A DNA stretch of 64,000 nt from Kluyvera sp040932435. Its GTDB lineage: Bacteria; Pseudomonadota; Gammaproteobacteria; Enterobacterales; Enterobacteriaceae. The translations under genes were made by a program, and so were the position numbers. This document shows positions 43,674 to 52,481 of the stretch, piece by piece (position 1 is the first letter of the stretch; every line of letters begins with the position of its first letter). The notes beneath the pieces are model-generated. The model was not told where the DNA came from. It saw nothing but the letters and a program-made list of their open reading frames with translations, and did not search any database. The DNA lies in NCBI RefSeq assembly GCF_040932435.1, contig NZ_JBFQGA010000001.1, forward strand, positions 496,001 to 560,000, in the 5' to 3' direction.

Positions 43674-44455
43674 GTGAGGGCGACGTTCTGGTCCTCGGCG
43701 GCACCAGCGATGCGCGGGCGATTTGCCTGCAGCTTGATGCCGCACGGGTGCCGTACACCGTGTCGGTCGCGACGCCAACCGGCGTAGCCCTGGCGGGCGA
43801 TATTGCCGGACAGGTGCGCTGCGGGCGCATGGATCTCACGGAGATGGTTACTTGGCTGCGCGAACACCAGACCCGCTGGGTGATTGATGCCTCTCATCCG
43901 TACGCCGAAGTGGTGAGCCGTAACGCGCAGGCGGCCTGCGAGCAGACCGGCGTGCTGCTTAGCCGCTATCAGCGTCCAGAGCAGCTCGATTCCTTGACGC
44001 ATCCGCTGCTGCACTACGTAGCAAATATCCCTGAAGCCTGCGCGCTGATTCAGACGATGGGGGAACGGGTGCTGCTTACCACTGGCAGCAAAGAGCTAGC
44101 GCTGTGGCGGGAAGGTCTGCCGGGAAAGACGCTGCTTGCCCGCGTGCTGCCGGTACCTGAGGTAATGCAACAGTGCGCCGATTTAGGCTTTGGGGTGGGC
44201 GAAATCTTTGCGCTTTGCGCCCCGTTTAGCGCCGAGTTTAACGCCGCATTTTACCGTCACTGCCGCGCCGATGTGATGGTCACCAAAGCCTCCGGCGCGG
44301 AAGGCGGCTATCAGGAAAAGGTTCAACCCTGCCTAGATGCCGGTATTCCCTGCATCGTGATTACCCGTCCGGCACCCTTGGTGACCGGCGATGAACGACT
44401 GAACAGTCTGGCTGAGTTTGCCGAGCGCTTGGCGCGCTGGCAGGCCACGGCATAA
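43670..44455 (+). CDS. cbiJ: Cobalt-precorrin-6A reductase CbiJ
   Basis: NADH-dependent reduction of the macrocycle at C18-C19. The start is GTG at 43670 inside the cbiH stop region; 261 residues. N-terminal dinucleotide-binding piece VLVLGGTSDARAICLQL; WVIDASHPYAEVVSRNAQAAC near residue 67 and VTKASGAEGGYQEKVQPCLD near 205 are conserved in CbiJ/CobK. Confidence 0.94.
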   Translation: MSEGDVLVLGGTSDARAICLQLDAARVPYTVSVATPTGVALAGDIAGQVRCGRMDLTEMVTWLREHQTRWVIDASHPYAEVVSRNAQAACEQTGVLLSRYQRPEQLDSLTHPLLHYVANIPEACALIQTMGERVLLTTGSKELALWREGLPGKTLLARVLPVPEVMQQCADLGFGVGEIFALCAPFSAEFNAAFYRHCRADVMVTKASGAEGGYQEKVQPCLDAGIPCIVITRPAPLVTGDERLNSLAEFAERLARWQATA

Positions 44456-44462
44456 GGAAACA

Positions 44463-45245
44463 ATGATGAAAAAAGCCCTCTTAGTGGTCAGCTTCGGCAC
44501 CAGCTATCACGATACCTGTGAGAAAAATATTGTCGCCTGTGAACGCGAACTGGCGGCAAGCTGCCCGGATCGTGACCTGTTCCGGGCGTTCACTTCCGGC
44601 ATGATTATCCGCAAGCTCAAACTGCGTGACGGTATTGAAACCGATACGCCGCTGGAGGCGCTGCAAAAGCTAGCTGAACTGGGGTACGAAGATGTGGCGG
44701 TGCAGTCGCTGCACATTATCAACGGCGATGAATACGAGAAGATCGCTCGCGAAGTGCAGAGCCTGCGCCCGCTATTTCGCCGTCTGACGATCGGCACCCC
44801 GCTGTTGAGTGGTCATGACGACTACGTGCGGCTGATGCAGGCGCTGGAGCAGCAAATGCCAGCGCTTAATCCCGATGAGAAAGTGGTGTTTATGGGGCAT
44901 GGGGCCAGTCATCACGCCTTTGCCGCTTACGCTTGTCTTGACCACATGATGAGCGTCCAGCGCTTCCCGGCGCGCGTTGGCGCGGTAGAGAGCTACCCGG
45001 AAGTGGATGTGCTGATCGAAAGTCTCAATCGCGAGGGCGTGCGTAGCGTGCACCTGATGCCATTGATGCTGGTGGCGGGCGACCATGCGATTAACGATAT
45101 GGCGTCCGATGAAGAAGACTCGTGGAAAACGCTGTTCACCGCGGCGGGCATCACCGCCACGCCTTGGCTGCGTGGGCTGGGGGAAAACCCGGCGGTACGG
45201 TCGATGTTTGTTGAGCATCTGCAGCAATCGCTGGAGGTGGCATGA
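44463..45245 (+). CDS. cbiK: Anaerobic cobalt chelatase CbiK
   Basis: ATP-independent class II chelatase that inserts Co2+ into sirohydrochlorin, the entry to the anaerobic route. The start is ATG 44463 (or ATG 44466, the next codon), with AAGGAA upstream; 260 residues. It shows KALLVVSFGTSYHDTCEKNI, QSLHIINGDEYEKI and FMGHGASHHAFAAY, whose His residues include metal ligands. No periplasmic signal is present, so it is the cytoplasmic form. Sirohydrochlorin must come from CysG, which is not in this window. Confidence 0.95.
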   Translation: MMKKALLVVSFGTSYHDTCEKNIVACERELAASCPDRDLFRAFTSGMIIRKLKLRDGIETDTPLEALQKLAELGYEDVAVQSLHIINGDEYEKIAREVQSLRPLFRRLTIGTPLLSGHDDYVRLMQALEQQMPALNPDEKVVFMGHGASHHAFAAYACLDHMMSVQRFPARVGAVESYPEVDVLIESLNREGVRSVHLMPLMLVAGDHAINDMASDEEDSWKTLFTAAGITATPWLRGLGENPAVRSMFVEHLQQSLEVA

Positions 45246-45955
45246 GCGGAAAACTGTATGCCCTAAGCACCGGACCGGGAGCCGCCGATCTCATCACCGT
45301 GCGCGCGGCGCGTATTCTCGGCGGGCTCGATATTCTTTACGCCCCGGCGGGACGCAAAGGTGGCGACAGCCTGGCGCTGTCCATCGTGCGTGAATATCTG
45401 TCTGCACATACGGAGGTGCGCTGCTGCCATTTTCCGATGAGCGCCGATAGCGCCGAAAAAGAGGTGGTGTGGGACGACGTTTCAAGAGCGCTGGTAAGCG
45501 AAGTTGAAGGCGGTAAGCAGGTAGGATTTATCACGCTGGGCGACGCCATGCTGTTCAGCACGTGGGTCTTTTTATTGCAGCGGATTGGCAGCCCTGAATG
45601 GCTGGAGATTATTCCCGGCGTGACGTCGTTTGCCGCCATTGCCGCTCGTGCGCAGATGCCGTTGGCGATGGAACAGCAGTCGCTGGCGGTCGTCGCGTGT
45701 ACCGCGCCGGAATCGGAAATCGCCCACGCGTTGGCACAGCATGACAGCCTCGTGCTGATGAAAGTCTACGGTCGTTTCCCGCGTATCAAAGCACTGCTGG
45801 CACAGGCGGGGCTGTTGGATAAAGCCCTGCTGATGGCCGAGGCGACGCTGCCGGGGGAGCAGTGCTGGAGAAATCTGGCGGAGGTCAGCGATGACCAGCC
45901 GCTGCCTTATTTTTCAACCATTCTGGTGAATAAACAGTGGGGGCAGGGACAGTGA
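45242..45955 (+). CDS. cbiL: Cobalt-precorrin-2 C(20)-methyltransferase CbiL
   Basis: Tetrapyrrole methylase that follows cobalt insertion. It has 237 residues. It opens with KLYALSTGPGAADLITVRAARIL; VGFITLGDAMLFSTWVFLL near residue 95 is the SAM loop, and IIPGVTSFAAIAARAQMPLA is the conserved middle. The start is in the cbiK stop region and the TGA stop is overlapped by the GTG start of cbiM. Confidence 0.95.
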   Translation: MSGKLYALSTGPGAADLITVRAARILGGLDILYAPAGRKGGDSLALSIVREYLSAHTEVRCCHFPMSADSAEKEVVWDDVSRALVSEVEGGKQVGFITLGDAMLFSTWVFLLQRIGSPEWLEIIPGVTSFAAIAARAQMPLAMEQQSLAVVACTAPESEIAHALAQHDSLVLMKVYGRFPRIKALLAQAGLLDKALLMAEATLPGEQCWRNLAEVSDDQPLPYFSTILVNKQWGQGQ

Positions 45956-46689
45956 GTCTAGAACAACAACTTAAAAAATTATCGTTGAGCGGGGCGGCGG
46001 CAGCGCTGCTGCTGTTGGTGGTGCCGGAACAGGCGTTTGCGATGCACATCATGGAAGGCTTTTTGCCGCCGATGTGGGCGCTGGCGTGGTGGCTGCTGTT
46101 TTTGCCATGTCTGTGGTACGGACTGGTGCGCCTGCGTCACATCGTTCAAGAGGATAACAACCAGAAGGTACTGCTGGCGCTGTGCGGAGCATTTATTTTT
46201 GTTCTCTCGGCGCTGAAGATCCCGTCTGTCACTGGCAGTTGTTCGCACCCGACCGGCGTGGGGTTGGCGGTCATTTTGTTTGGTCCGGGCGTGGTGGCGA
46301 TTCTGGGGGCCATCGTGCTGCTGTTCCAGGCGCTGCTGCTGGCGCACGGCGGGCTGACGACGCTCGGCGCGAACGGCATGTCGATGGCGGTGATTGGGCC
46401 TATCGTCGGCTATCTGGTGTGGAAAATGGCCTCTAAAGCGGGCTTTCGTCGTGATGTGTCGGTGTTCCTCTGTGCGATGCTGGCGGATTTGGCAACCTAT
46501 TTTGTCACTTCGCTCCAACTGGGCGCCGCTTTCCCGGATCCGCAGGCAGGGATCGCCGGGTCGAGTCTGAAATTTATGGGGATCTTCTGTCTGACGCAGA
46601 TCCCGATTGCCATTGCTGAAGGGCTGTTGACGGTGATGATTTACGACCAGTTGACCAAACGTCAGCTTATCCCCGCGCAAGGAAACTAA
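45952..46689 (+). CDS. cbiM: Cobalt ECF transporter S component CbiM
   Basis: Substrate-binding membrane part of the cobalt transporter CbiMNQO. I use GTG 45952 (MSLEQQLKKLSLSGAAAALL), giving 245 residues as in Salmonella. A signal segment ends at EQAFA; the mature protein then begins with MHIMEGFLPP, whose N-terminus and His bind Co2+ in known CbiM structures. SVTGSCSHPTGVGLAVILFGP and ALLLAHGGLTTLGANGMSMA are further ligand-loop motifs. The gene lies inside the biosynthesis operon, so metal supply and use are co-regulated. Confidence 0.96.
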   Translation: MSLEQQLKKLSLSGAAAALLLLVVPEQAFAMHIMEGFLPPMWALAWWLLFLPCLWYGLVRLRHIVQEDNNQKVLLALCGAFIFVLSALKIPSVTGSCSHPTGVGLAVILFGPGVVAILGAIVLLFQALLLAHGGLTTLGANGMSMAVIGPIVGYLVWKMASKAGFRRDVSVFLCAMLADLATYFVTSLQLGAAFPDPQAGIAGSSLKFMGIFCLTQIPIAIAEGLLTVMIYDQLTKRQLIPAQGN

Positions 46690-46690
46690 G

Positions 46691-46972
46691 ATGAAAAAGA
46701 CATTGATTCTACTGGCGATGATCATCGCTCTCGTGATTCTGCCATTCTTTATTAATCACGGCGGCGAGTACGGTGGATCCGATGGCGAAGCAGAAAGCCA
46801 GATCCAGGCGATCGCCCCGCACTATGAGCCTTGGTTCCAGCCGCTATACGAACCGGCGAGCGGCGAAATTGAAAGCCTGCTGTTTACCCTGCAAGGCTCG
46901 CTCGGTGCGGCGGTGATTTTCTATATTCTGGGTTACTACAAAGGTCGTCAGCGTAATGATGACCGGGCTTGA
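46691..46972 (+). CDS. cbiN: Cobalt transporter auxiliary subunit CbiN
   Basis: 93-residue membrane protein with one hydrophobic segment at each end and a short periplasmic loop rich in acidic residues (HGGEYGGSDGEAESQ). It associates with CbiM and is needed for cobalt uptake by CbiMNQO. It starts 1 base after cbiM and overlaps cbiQ by 17 bases. Confidence 0.95.
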   Translation: MKKTLILLAMIIALVILPFFINHGGEYGGSDGEAESQIQAIAPHYEPWFQPLYEPASGEIESLLFTLQGSLGAAVIFYILGYYKGRQRNDDRA

Positions 46973-47636
46973 CCGACTGAGCTACCAGAGCCGTTGGTTT
47001 CACGTCGCGCCAGAACGGAAATTCCTGTTCTGGCTGCTGTTGATGGTTCTGGCATTTAGCCTGCCGCCACTGGGGCAGGCTGTGCTGATGGGGCTCACGG
47101 CGGCGCTAACCTGCTGGCTACTGCGAGTCTCTTTTTGGCGCTGGTGTCGTTGGATGGCGCTGCCGTTGGGTTTTCTGTTGGTCGGGGTGTTGACCATTGT
47201 GTTTAGCGTGAGTCGCGACCCGCATACGCTGCTGGCGAGCGTGCCGCTCGGCGGGTTTTGGTTGGGCATCACCCAGGTAGGCTTAAACACCGCCAATGAC
47301 ACTTTCTGGCGCAGCCTCGCGGCGCTGTCGGCAACCTTCTGGCTGGTGCTGAATCTTCCCTTCCCGCAGCTAATTGTGCTGCTAAAACGCGCGCGGGTGC
47401 CGCGCCTGCTCACTGAGCAAGTTCTGCTGACGTGGCGCTTTATCTTTATTCTGCTGGATGAGGCGATGGCGATTCACCGGGCGCAGACGCTGCGTTTTGG
47501 CTATCGCAATGTGCGGCTTGGCTACCGTTCGCTGTCGATGCTGGTGGGACTGCTGTTTACCCGCGTGCTTATTCGCTATCAGCAGATGAGCACGGCGCTG
47601 GATATCAAACTGTATCAGGGTGATTTTCACCTTTAA
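46956..47636 (+). CDS. cbiQ: Cobalt ECF transporter T component CbiQ
   Basis: Transmembrane coupling subunit that connects CbiM to the ATPase CbiO. It has 226 residues and several hydrophobic segments. The coupling helices with the paired A-R-x motifs are seen in LLKRARVPRLLTEQVLLTWR and HRAQTLRFGYRNVRLGYRSL. It starts at ATG 46956, or the ATG one codon later, inside cbiN. cbiO begins 8 bases after it. Confidence 0.95.
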   Translation: MMTGLDRLSYQSRWFHVAPERKFLFWLLLMVLAFSLPPLGQAVLMGLTAALTCWLLRVSFWRWCRWMALPLGFLLVGVLTIVFSVSRDPHTLLASVPLGGFWLGITQVGLNTANDTFWRSLAALSATFWLVLNLPFPQLIVLLKRARVPRLLTEQVLLTWRFIFILLDEAMAIHRAQTLRFGYRNVRLGYRSLSMLVGLLFTRVLIRYQQMSTALDIKLYQGDFHL

Positions 47637-47644
47637 GGAACACC

Positions 47645-48451
47645 ATGCTGGGTACTCGCGATCTGTGGTTTCGCTACCAGGACGAACCGACGCTGAAAGG
47701 GCTGACGCTGGATTTTTCCCAGCAGGCCGTCACCGGGTTGGTGGGGGCGAACGGCTGCGGAAAGTCGACGCTGTTTATGCATCTCAGCGGGCTGTTGCGA
47801 CCGCAGCAAGGGGCGGTGCTATGGCAGGGAAAACCGCTGGATTACAGCAAGCGTGGGCTGCTGGCGTTGCGTCAGCAGGTGACAACGGTATTTCAAGATC
47901 CGGATCAGCAAATTTTTTATACCGACATCGATAGTGATATCGCCTTCAGCCTGCGTAATCTCGGCGTGGCGGAGGACGAAATCGCCCGCCGTATTGATGA
48001 TGCGCTGACGCTGGTTGATGCCCAGCATTTTCGCCAGCAGCCAATCCAATGCCTGAGCCACGGGCAGAAAAAACGGGTAGCGATAGCGGGTGCGCTGGTG
48101 TTGCAGGCTCGTTATCTGCTGCTTGATGAACCCACCGCAGGGCTGGACCCGTCTGGACGAGCGCAGATGGTTGAGATAATCAAGCGTATCGTCGCACAGG
48201 GCAATCATGTGGTAATTTCCAGCCACGATATTGATTTGATTTATGAAGTCAGCGACGCGGTATACGTGCTGCGCCGTGGCGAAGTTCTGGCGGCGGGTAA
48301 AGCGGGCGATGTCTTTGCCCAACGTACGCTGATTGAGGAAGCAGGATTAAGCCAGCCGTGGCTGGTAAAACTGCACGCGGAGCTTGGGCTGCCGCTGTGT
48401 AAAACCGAGGCGGAATTTTTCTGCCGTATGCGTGAGAAAGGAACCGTATGA
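47645..48451 (+). CDS. cbiO: Cobalt ECF transporter ATPase CbiO
   Basis: ATP-binding subunit driving cobalt uptake; 268 residues. Walker A VGANGCGKSTLFMHLSGL near residue 35, Q-loop TTVFQDPDQQIF, signature LSHGQKKRVAIAGAL near 137, Walker B YLLLDEPTAGLDP near 158 and the switch His in VVISSHDIDLIYE. Only one ATPase gene is present, so CbiO probably works as a homodimer. It overlaps cbiP by 4 bases. Confidence 0.96.
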   Translation: MLGTRDLWFRYQDEPTLKGLTLDFSQQAVTGLVGANGCGKSTLFMHLSGLLRPQQGAVLWQGKPLDYSKRGLLALRQQVTTVFQDPDQQIFYTDIDSDIAFSLRNLGVAEDEIARRIDDALTLVDAQHFRQQPIQCLSHGQKKRVAIAGALVLQARYLLLDEPTAGLDPSGRAQMVEIIKRIVAQGNHVVISSHDIDLIYEVSDAVYVLRRGEVLAAGKAGDVFAQRTLIEEAGLSQPWLVKLHAELGLPLCKTEAEFFCRMREKGTV

Positions 48452-49965
48452 TCCAGGCCATTATGTTGCAGGGCACCGCATCCGACGTTGGCAAAAGCAT
48501 GCTGGTGGCGGGGCTGTGCCGGATTTTCTATCAAGATGGCCTGCGCACCGCGCCGTTTAAATCGCAGAACATGGCGCTCAATTCCGGGATTACCCCGGAT
48601 GGCAAAGAGATGGGGCGGGCGCAAATTTTTCAGGCTGAAGCGGCTGGAATTGCACCGGACGTACGGATGAACCCGATCTTGCTCAAACCAACCAGCGACC
48701 GCAAAGCGCAGATTGTGCTGATGGGCGAGGTGGCAACCAACATGGATGCCGTGAGCTATCACGATTACAAACCGCGCCTGCGCGAGCAGATCCTCGAGGT
48801 TTACCATAGCCTTGCCCAGGACTACGAGGTCGTGGTGCTGGAAGGGGCGGGCAGCCCGGCGGAGATCAACCTGCGCGACCGCGATATCGTCAATATGGGT
48901 ATGGCGGAGATGGCGCAGTGTCCGGTTATTCTGGTGGCCGATATTGACCGCGGCGGGGTTTTTGCTTCTATTTACGGCACTTTGGCGTTGCTGCATGAGG
49001 ATGAAAGGGCGCGGGTAAAGGGCGTTATCATCAATAAGTTTCGCGGCGATGTTGCGCTGCTCTATTCCGGTATTGAACAAATTGAAGCCTTAACCGGCGT
49101 GCCGGTGCTGGGCGTGATGCCGTGGCTGGAGGTCGATCTCGAAGACGAGGACGGCGTAGCGCTGCAAAAAGGCAAATACCGCAATGCTGGAAATCGGGAG
49201 ATAGACGTGGCGGTAGTACAGCTACCGCATATCTCCAACTTCACTGATTTCAACGCTTTAGCCGCGCAACCGGATGTCCGCGTACGCTATGTACGCCACG
49301 TTGACGATCTTGCCGGCGCTGATTTGATTATTCTGCCGGGCAGTAAAAATACCCTCGGTGACCTGCTGTGGTTACAGGAGAGCGCATTCGCCCACGGCAT
49401 TTTGCTGGCGCAACGACAGGGCGTGCCGGTGCTGGGGATTTGTGGCGGCTATCAGATGCTGGGCGATACGCTGATTGATGAGGTGGAATCCGGGCTCGGC
49501 ACGCTGCCAGGATTGGGTTTGCTCAACACCGTGACCCGTTTCGCGCCACATAAAACCACCACTCAGGCGACGGCAACGCTTAATGATGCGTTGCCGGGCT
49601 TGCTGGCTGCCGCATCCGGGATGACCCTGCGCGGCTATGAAATTCATATGGGCGAGACGACGTTATCAGACGGTGCTAGGCCTTTGATGCAGCTTTGCAA
49701 AAATGGGCTGTTTAGCGCAGACGGTGCAGTCAGTGAGGACGGTCTGGTTTTTGGCACCTACCTTCACGGTCTGTTTGATAGCGATGCTTTTACCCGCGCG
49801 CTGGTGAACACGCTGCGCGAGAGAAAGGGGCTAGCGGCGCTGGACAGCGACTTCCACTACGCGCGCTATAAAGCACAGCAGTTTGATATTTTGGCAGAAT
49901 CTATGCGTCAGCATATTGATATTGAAAAGATTTATACGATTATGCGGGAACATCAGGAACCGTAG
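48448..49965 (+). CDS. cbiP: Cobyric acid synthase CbiP
   Basis: Glutamine-dependent amidation of the b, d, e and g side chains of adenosylcobyrinate diamide. It has 505 residues. The N-terminal P-loop-type motif is QGTASDVGKSMLVAGL near residue 8, and the C-terminal glutaminase domain has LGICGGYQMLGD with the nucleophilic Cys near 331 and the catalytic His in GTYLHGLFDSD. It is the last gene of the operon; cobU, cobS and cobT, which follow it in Salmonella, are absent. Convergent tRNA genes lie beyond. Confidence 0.96.
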   Translation: MIQAIMLQGTASDVGKSMLVAGLCRIFYQDGLRTAPFKSQNMALNSGITPDGKEMGRAQIFQAEAAGIAPDVRMNPILLKPTSDRKAQIVLMGEVATNMDAVSYHDYKPRLREQILEVYHSLAQDYEVVVLEGAGSPAEINLRDRDIVNMGMAEMAQCPVILVADIDRGGVFASIYGTLALLHEDERARVKGVIINKFRGDVALLYSGIEQIEALTGVPVLGVMPWLEVDLEDEDGVALQKGKYRNAGNREIDVAVVQLPHISNFTDFNALAAQPDVRVRYVRHVDDLAGADLIILPGSKNTLGDLLWLQESAFAHGILLAQRQGVPVLGICGGYQMLGDTLIDEVESGLGTLPGLGLLNTVTRFAPHKTTTQATATLNDALPGLLAAASGMTLRGYEIHMGETTLSDGARPLMQLCKNGLFSADGAVSEDGLVFGTYLHGLFDSDAFTRALVNTLRERKGLAALDSDFHYARYKAQQFDILAESMRQHIDIEKIYTIMREHQEP

Positions 49966-50016
49966 CGGCGGTGGGGCGCCATTCTCAGGAGTGGCGTATG
50001 GCGCTTTATGACAGGC

Positions 50017-50040
50017 AAAAAAAAACACCCTAATGGGTGT
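50017..50040 (-). terminator. Terminator of the initiator tRNA operon
   Basis: Minus strand: stem ACACCC-ATTA-GGGTGT followed by about nine T residues, 12 bases after the second tRNA. On the plus strand the same hairpin may also stop cbi transcripts, but it has no T run on that side. Confidence 0.85.
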
Positions 50041-50051
50041 CATTTTAGTGT

Positions 50052-50128
<77 letters not shown>

Positions 50129-50174
50129 TCCGTCATTACTCTTCCATCGAGTAATGTTTACTGCTTACTTTAAT

Positions 50175-50251
<77 letters not shown>

Positions 50252-50264
50252 TCCGTGGAAGCGC

Positions 50265-50292
50265 ACTATACTCTGCTGAACTTTTGTTGCAA
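50265..50292 (-). promoter_or_regulatory. Promoter of the initiator tRNA operon
   Basis: Minus strand: -35 TTGCAA (50287-50292), 16-base spacer, -10 TATAGT (50265-50270), then GCGC just after the -10. A GC-rich discriminator is typical of stringently controlled stable-RNA promoters. The first tRNA begins 13 bases further on. Confidence 0.7.
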
Positions 50293-50462
50293 CCCATTTT
50301 TGAGATAAATCACTCATTTTTTTATAGGTTGTACGTATACGGCACAATTAAGGCGTTTTTTTGTACAAAGTTATTGCGAGTCGCCCTAATCACATTTCAT
50401 TACCCTTGGCGGTTTGTTATCGTCATCGGGCACTTTCGATTATGCGGAAAATAGAAGACACC

Positions 50463-51560
50463 ATGAAAGGACGTTGGGTTAAGTATGTAGCAACAGGGGC
50501 AATGCTGGCGATGTTAGCAGCCTGTTCGTCAAAACCGACCGATCGCGGTCAACAGTATAAAGACGGGAAATTCACCCAGCCTTTCTCACTGGTTAATCAG
50601 CCTGAAGCCGTGGGCGCCCCGATTAATGCGGGCGACTTTGCTGAGCAGGTGAACCAGATTCGTAACGCCTCTCCACGCCTGTACGGCAATCAGAGCAACC
50701 TTTATAACGCGGTGCAGCAGTGGCTGCGCGCCGGCGGTGATACGCGCACTATGCGCCAGTACGGCCTTGACGCTTGGCAGATGGAAGGTACCGATAACTA
50801 CGGGAACGTCCAGTTTACCGGCTACTACACGCCGGTGGTGCAGGCACGGCATACGCGACAGGGCGAATTCCAGTATCCGCTTTACCGTATGCCACCAAAA
50901 CGCGGCAAGCTGCCTTCTCGTGCCGGGATTTACGCCGGGGAGCTTAGCGATAACTACGTACTGGCCTACAGTAACTCGCTGATGGATAACTTCATCATGG
51001 ACGTTCAGGGCAGCGGATACATTGATTTTGGTGATGGCTCGCCGCTGAACTTCTTTAGCTACGCGGGGAAAAACGGCTGGGCTTATAAAAGTATCGGCAA
51101 AGTGCTCATCGATCGCGGTGAAGTGAAACGCGAGGATATGTCGATGCAGGCGATTCGCCACTGGGGTGAGACGCATAGCGAAGCAGAAGTCCGCGAACTG
51201 CTGGAGCAGAACCCGTCGTTCGTCTTCTTTAAACCGCAGTCGTTCGCTCCGGTGAAAGGGGCCAGCGCCGTGCCGCTGATTGGTCGGGCTTCGGTGGCTT
51301 CTGATAAGAGCGTTATCCCGCCGGGGACCACGCTACTGGCGGAAGTGCCGCAGCTTGATAATAACGGCAAGTTTAACGGCCAGTACGAACTGCGCTTGAT
51401 GGTGGCGCTGGACGTGGGCGGCGCGATTAAAGGCCAGCACTTTGATATTTACCAAGGTATTGGCGCGGATGCCGGGCATCGCGCGGGCTGGTATAATCAT
51501 TACGGACGCGTATGGGTGTTGAAGACAGCGGCCAACGGCGGGAATGTGTTTAGCGGCTAG
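50463..51560 (+). CDS. mltA: Membrane-bound lytic murein transglycosylase A MltA
   Basis: Outer-membrane lipoprotein that cleaves murein glycan strands with anhydro-muropeptide formation. I start it at ATG 50463 (MKGRWVKYVATGAMLAML), giving 365 residues as in E. coli. The lipobox LAAC puts the lipid-bearing Cys at residue 20; Ser-Ser follow. The 3D/barwin-like catalytic domain includes VALDVGGAIKGQHFDIYQG near residue 320, with the Asp of the catalytic site. The 211 bases upstream hold the promoter and no gene. Confidence 0.96.
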   Translation: MKGRWVKYVATGAMLAMLAACSSKPTDRGQQYKDGKFTQPFSLVNQPEAVGAPINAGDFAEQVNQIRNASPRLYGNQSNLYNAVQQWLRAGGDTRTMRQYGLDAWQMEGTDNYGNVQFTGYYTPVVQARHTRQGEFQYPLYRMPPKRGKLPSRAGIYAGELSDNYVLAYSNSLMDNFIMDVQGSGYIDFGDGSPLNFFSYAGKNGWAYKSIGKVLIDRGEVKREDMSMQAIRHWGETHSEAEVRELLEQNPSFVFFKPQSFAPVKGASAVPLIGRASVASDKSVIPPGTTLLAEVPQLDNNGKFNGQYELRLMVALDVGGAIKGQHFDIYQGIGADAGHRAGWYNHYGRVWVLKTAANGGNVFSG

Positions 51561-51634
51561 TTGCCGAATGGTGCTTCGCTTATCAGGCCTACATGATTGA
51601 GTAGGCCTGATAAGGCGTAGCTGCCATCAGGCAG
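51561..51634. repeat. REP pair between mltA and tcdA
   Basis: Two inverted units, GCCGAATGGTGCTTCGCTTA...AGGCCTAC and GTAGGCCTGATAAGGCGTAG...ATCAGGCA, with a short spacer. They form a long imperfect stem at the 3' end of mltA. Confidence 0.85.
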
Positions 51635-51668
51635 TCATATCGCGCGATATTTATGAGTTTGAGGTTTT

Positions 51669-52481
51669 ATGTCTGTGGTTATCAGTGACGCCTGGCGTCA
51701 ACGTTTTGGCGGTACGGCGCGGTTATACGGCGAGAAAGCCTTACAGGTTTTCGCCGAGGCGCACGTGTGCGTGGTCGGAATTGGCGGCGTCGGCAGTTGG
51801 GCGGCGGAAGCGCTAGCGCGTACCGGCATTGGTGCTATCACGCTAATTGATATGGATGATGTGTGCGTCACCAACACCAATCGCCAGATCCACGCGCTGG
51901 GCGGTAACGTTGGGCTGGCGAAAGCCGAAGTGATGGCGGATCGTATTCGGCTTATTAACCCGGAATGTCGCGTTACCGTTATCGACGATTTTGTCACGCC
52001 GGATAACGTGGCTGAATATATGGGCCTAGGCTACAGCTACGTCGTTGATGCGATTGATAGCGTGCGCCCGAAAGCGGCGCTGATTGCCTGGTGCCGTCGC
52101 AATAAAGTGCCGTTAATTACCACCGGCGGTGCGGGCGGGCAAATTGATCCGACGCAGATTCAGGTCAGCGACCTGGCGAAAACCATCCAAGACCCGCTGG
52201 CGGCGAAGCTGCGTGAGCGGCTGAAAAGCGATTTCGGCGTGGTGAAGAACAGCAAAGGCAAGCTCGGCATTGATTGCGTATTTTCCACCGAAGCTTTGGT
52301 GTATCCGCAGTCAGACGGTTCCGTGTGTGCGATGAAAAGTACCGCAGAAGGGCCAAAACGTATGGACTGTGCCTCCGGTTTTGGTGCGGCGACGATGGTT
52401 ACCGCAACCTTTGGCTTTGTTGCGGTATCCCATGCGTTGAAAAAGATGTTGGCAAAAGTAGAGCGTCAGGCCAGCGTCTGA
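51669..52481 (+). CDS. tcdA: tRNA threonylcarbamoyladenosine dehydratase TcdA (CsdL)
   Basis: E1-like enzyme that cyclises t6A37 to ct6A37 in tRNAs reading ANN codons, using ATP. It has 270 residues. The adenylation fold is marked by CVVGIGGVGSWAAEALARTGIG near residue 35, LIDMDDVCVTNTNRQ with the Mg-binding Asp, and the late ALVYPQSDGS region. A C-terminal hydrophobic helix (MVTATFGFVAVSHALKKM) may contact the membrane. It converges on csdE with a 16-base overlap, the usual csd arrangement. Confidence 0.96.
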   Translation: MSVVISDAWRQRFGGTARLYGEKALQVFAEAHVCVVGIGGVGSWAAEALARTGIGAITLIDMDDVCVTNTNRQIHALGGNVGLAKAEVMADRIRLINPECRVTVIDDFVTPDNVAEYMGLGYSYVVDAIDSVRPKAALIAWCRRNKVPLITTGGAGGQIDPTQIQVSDLAKTIQDPLAAKLRERLKSDFGVVKNSKGKLGIDCVFSTEALVYPQSDGSVCAMKSTAEGPKRMDCASGFGAATMVTATFGFVAVSHALKKMLAKVERQASV

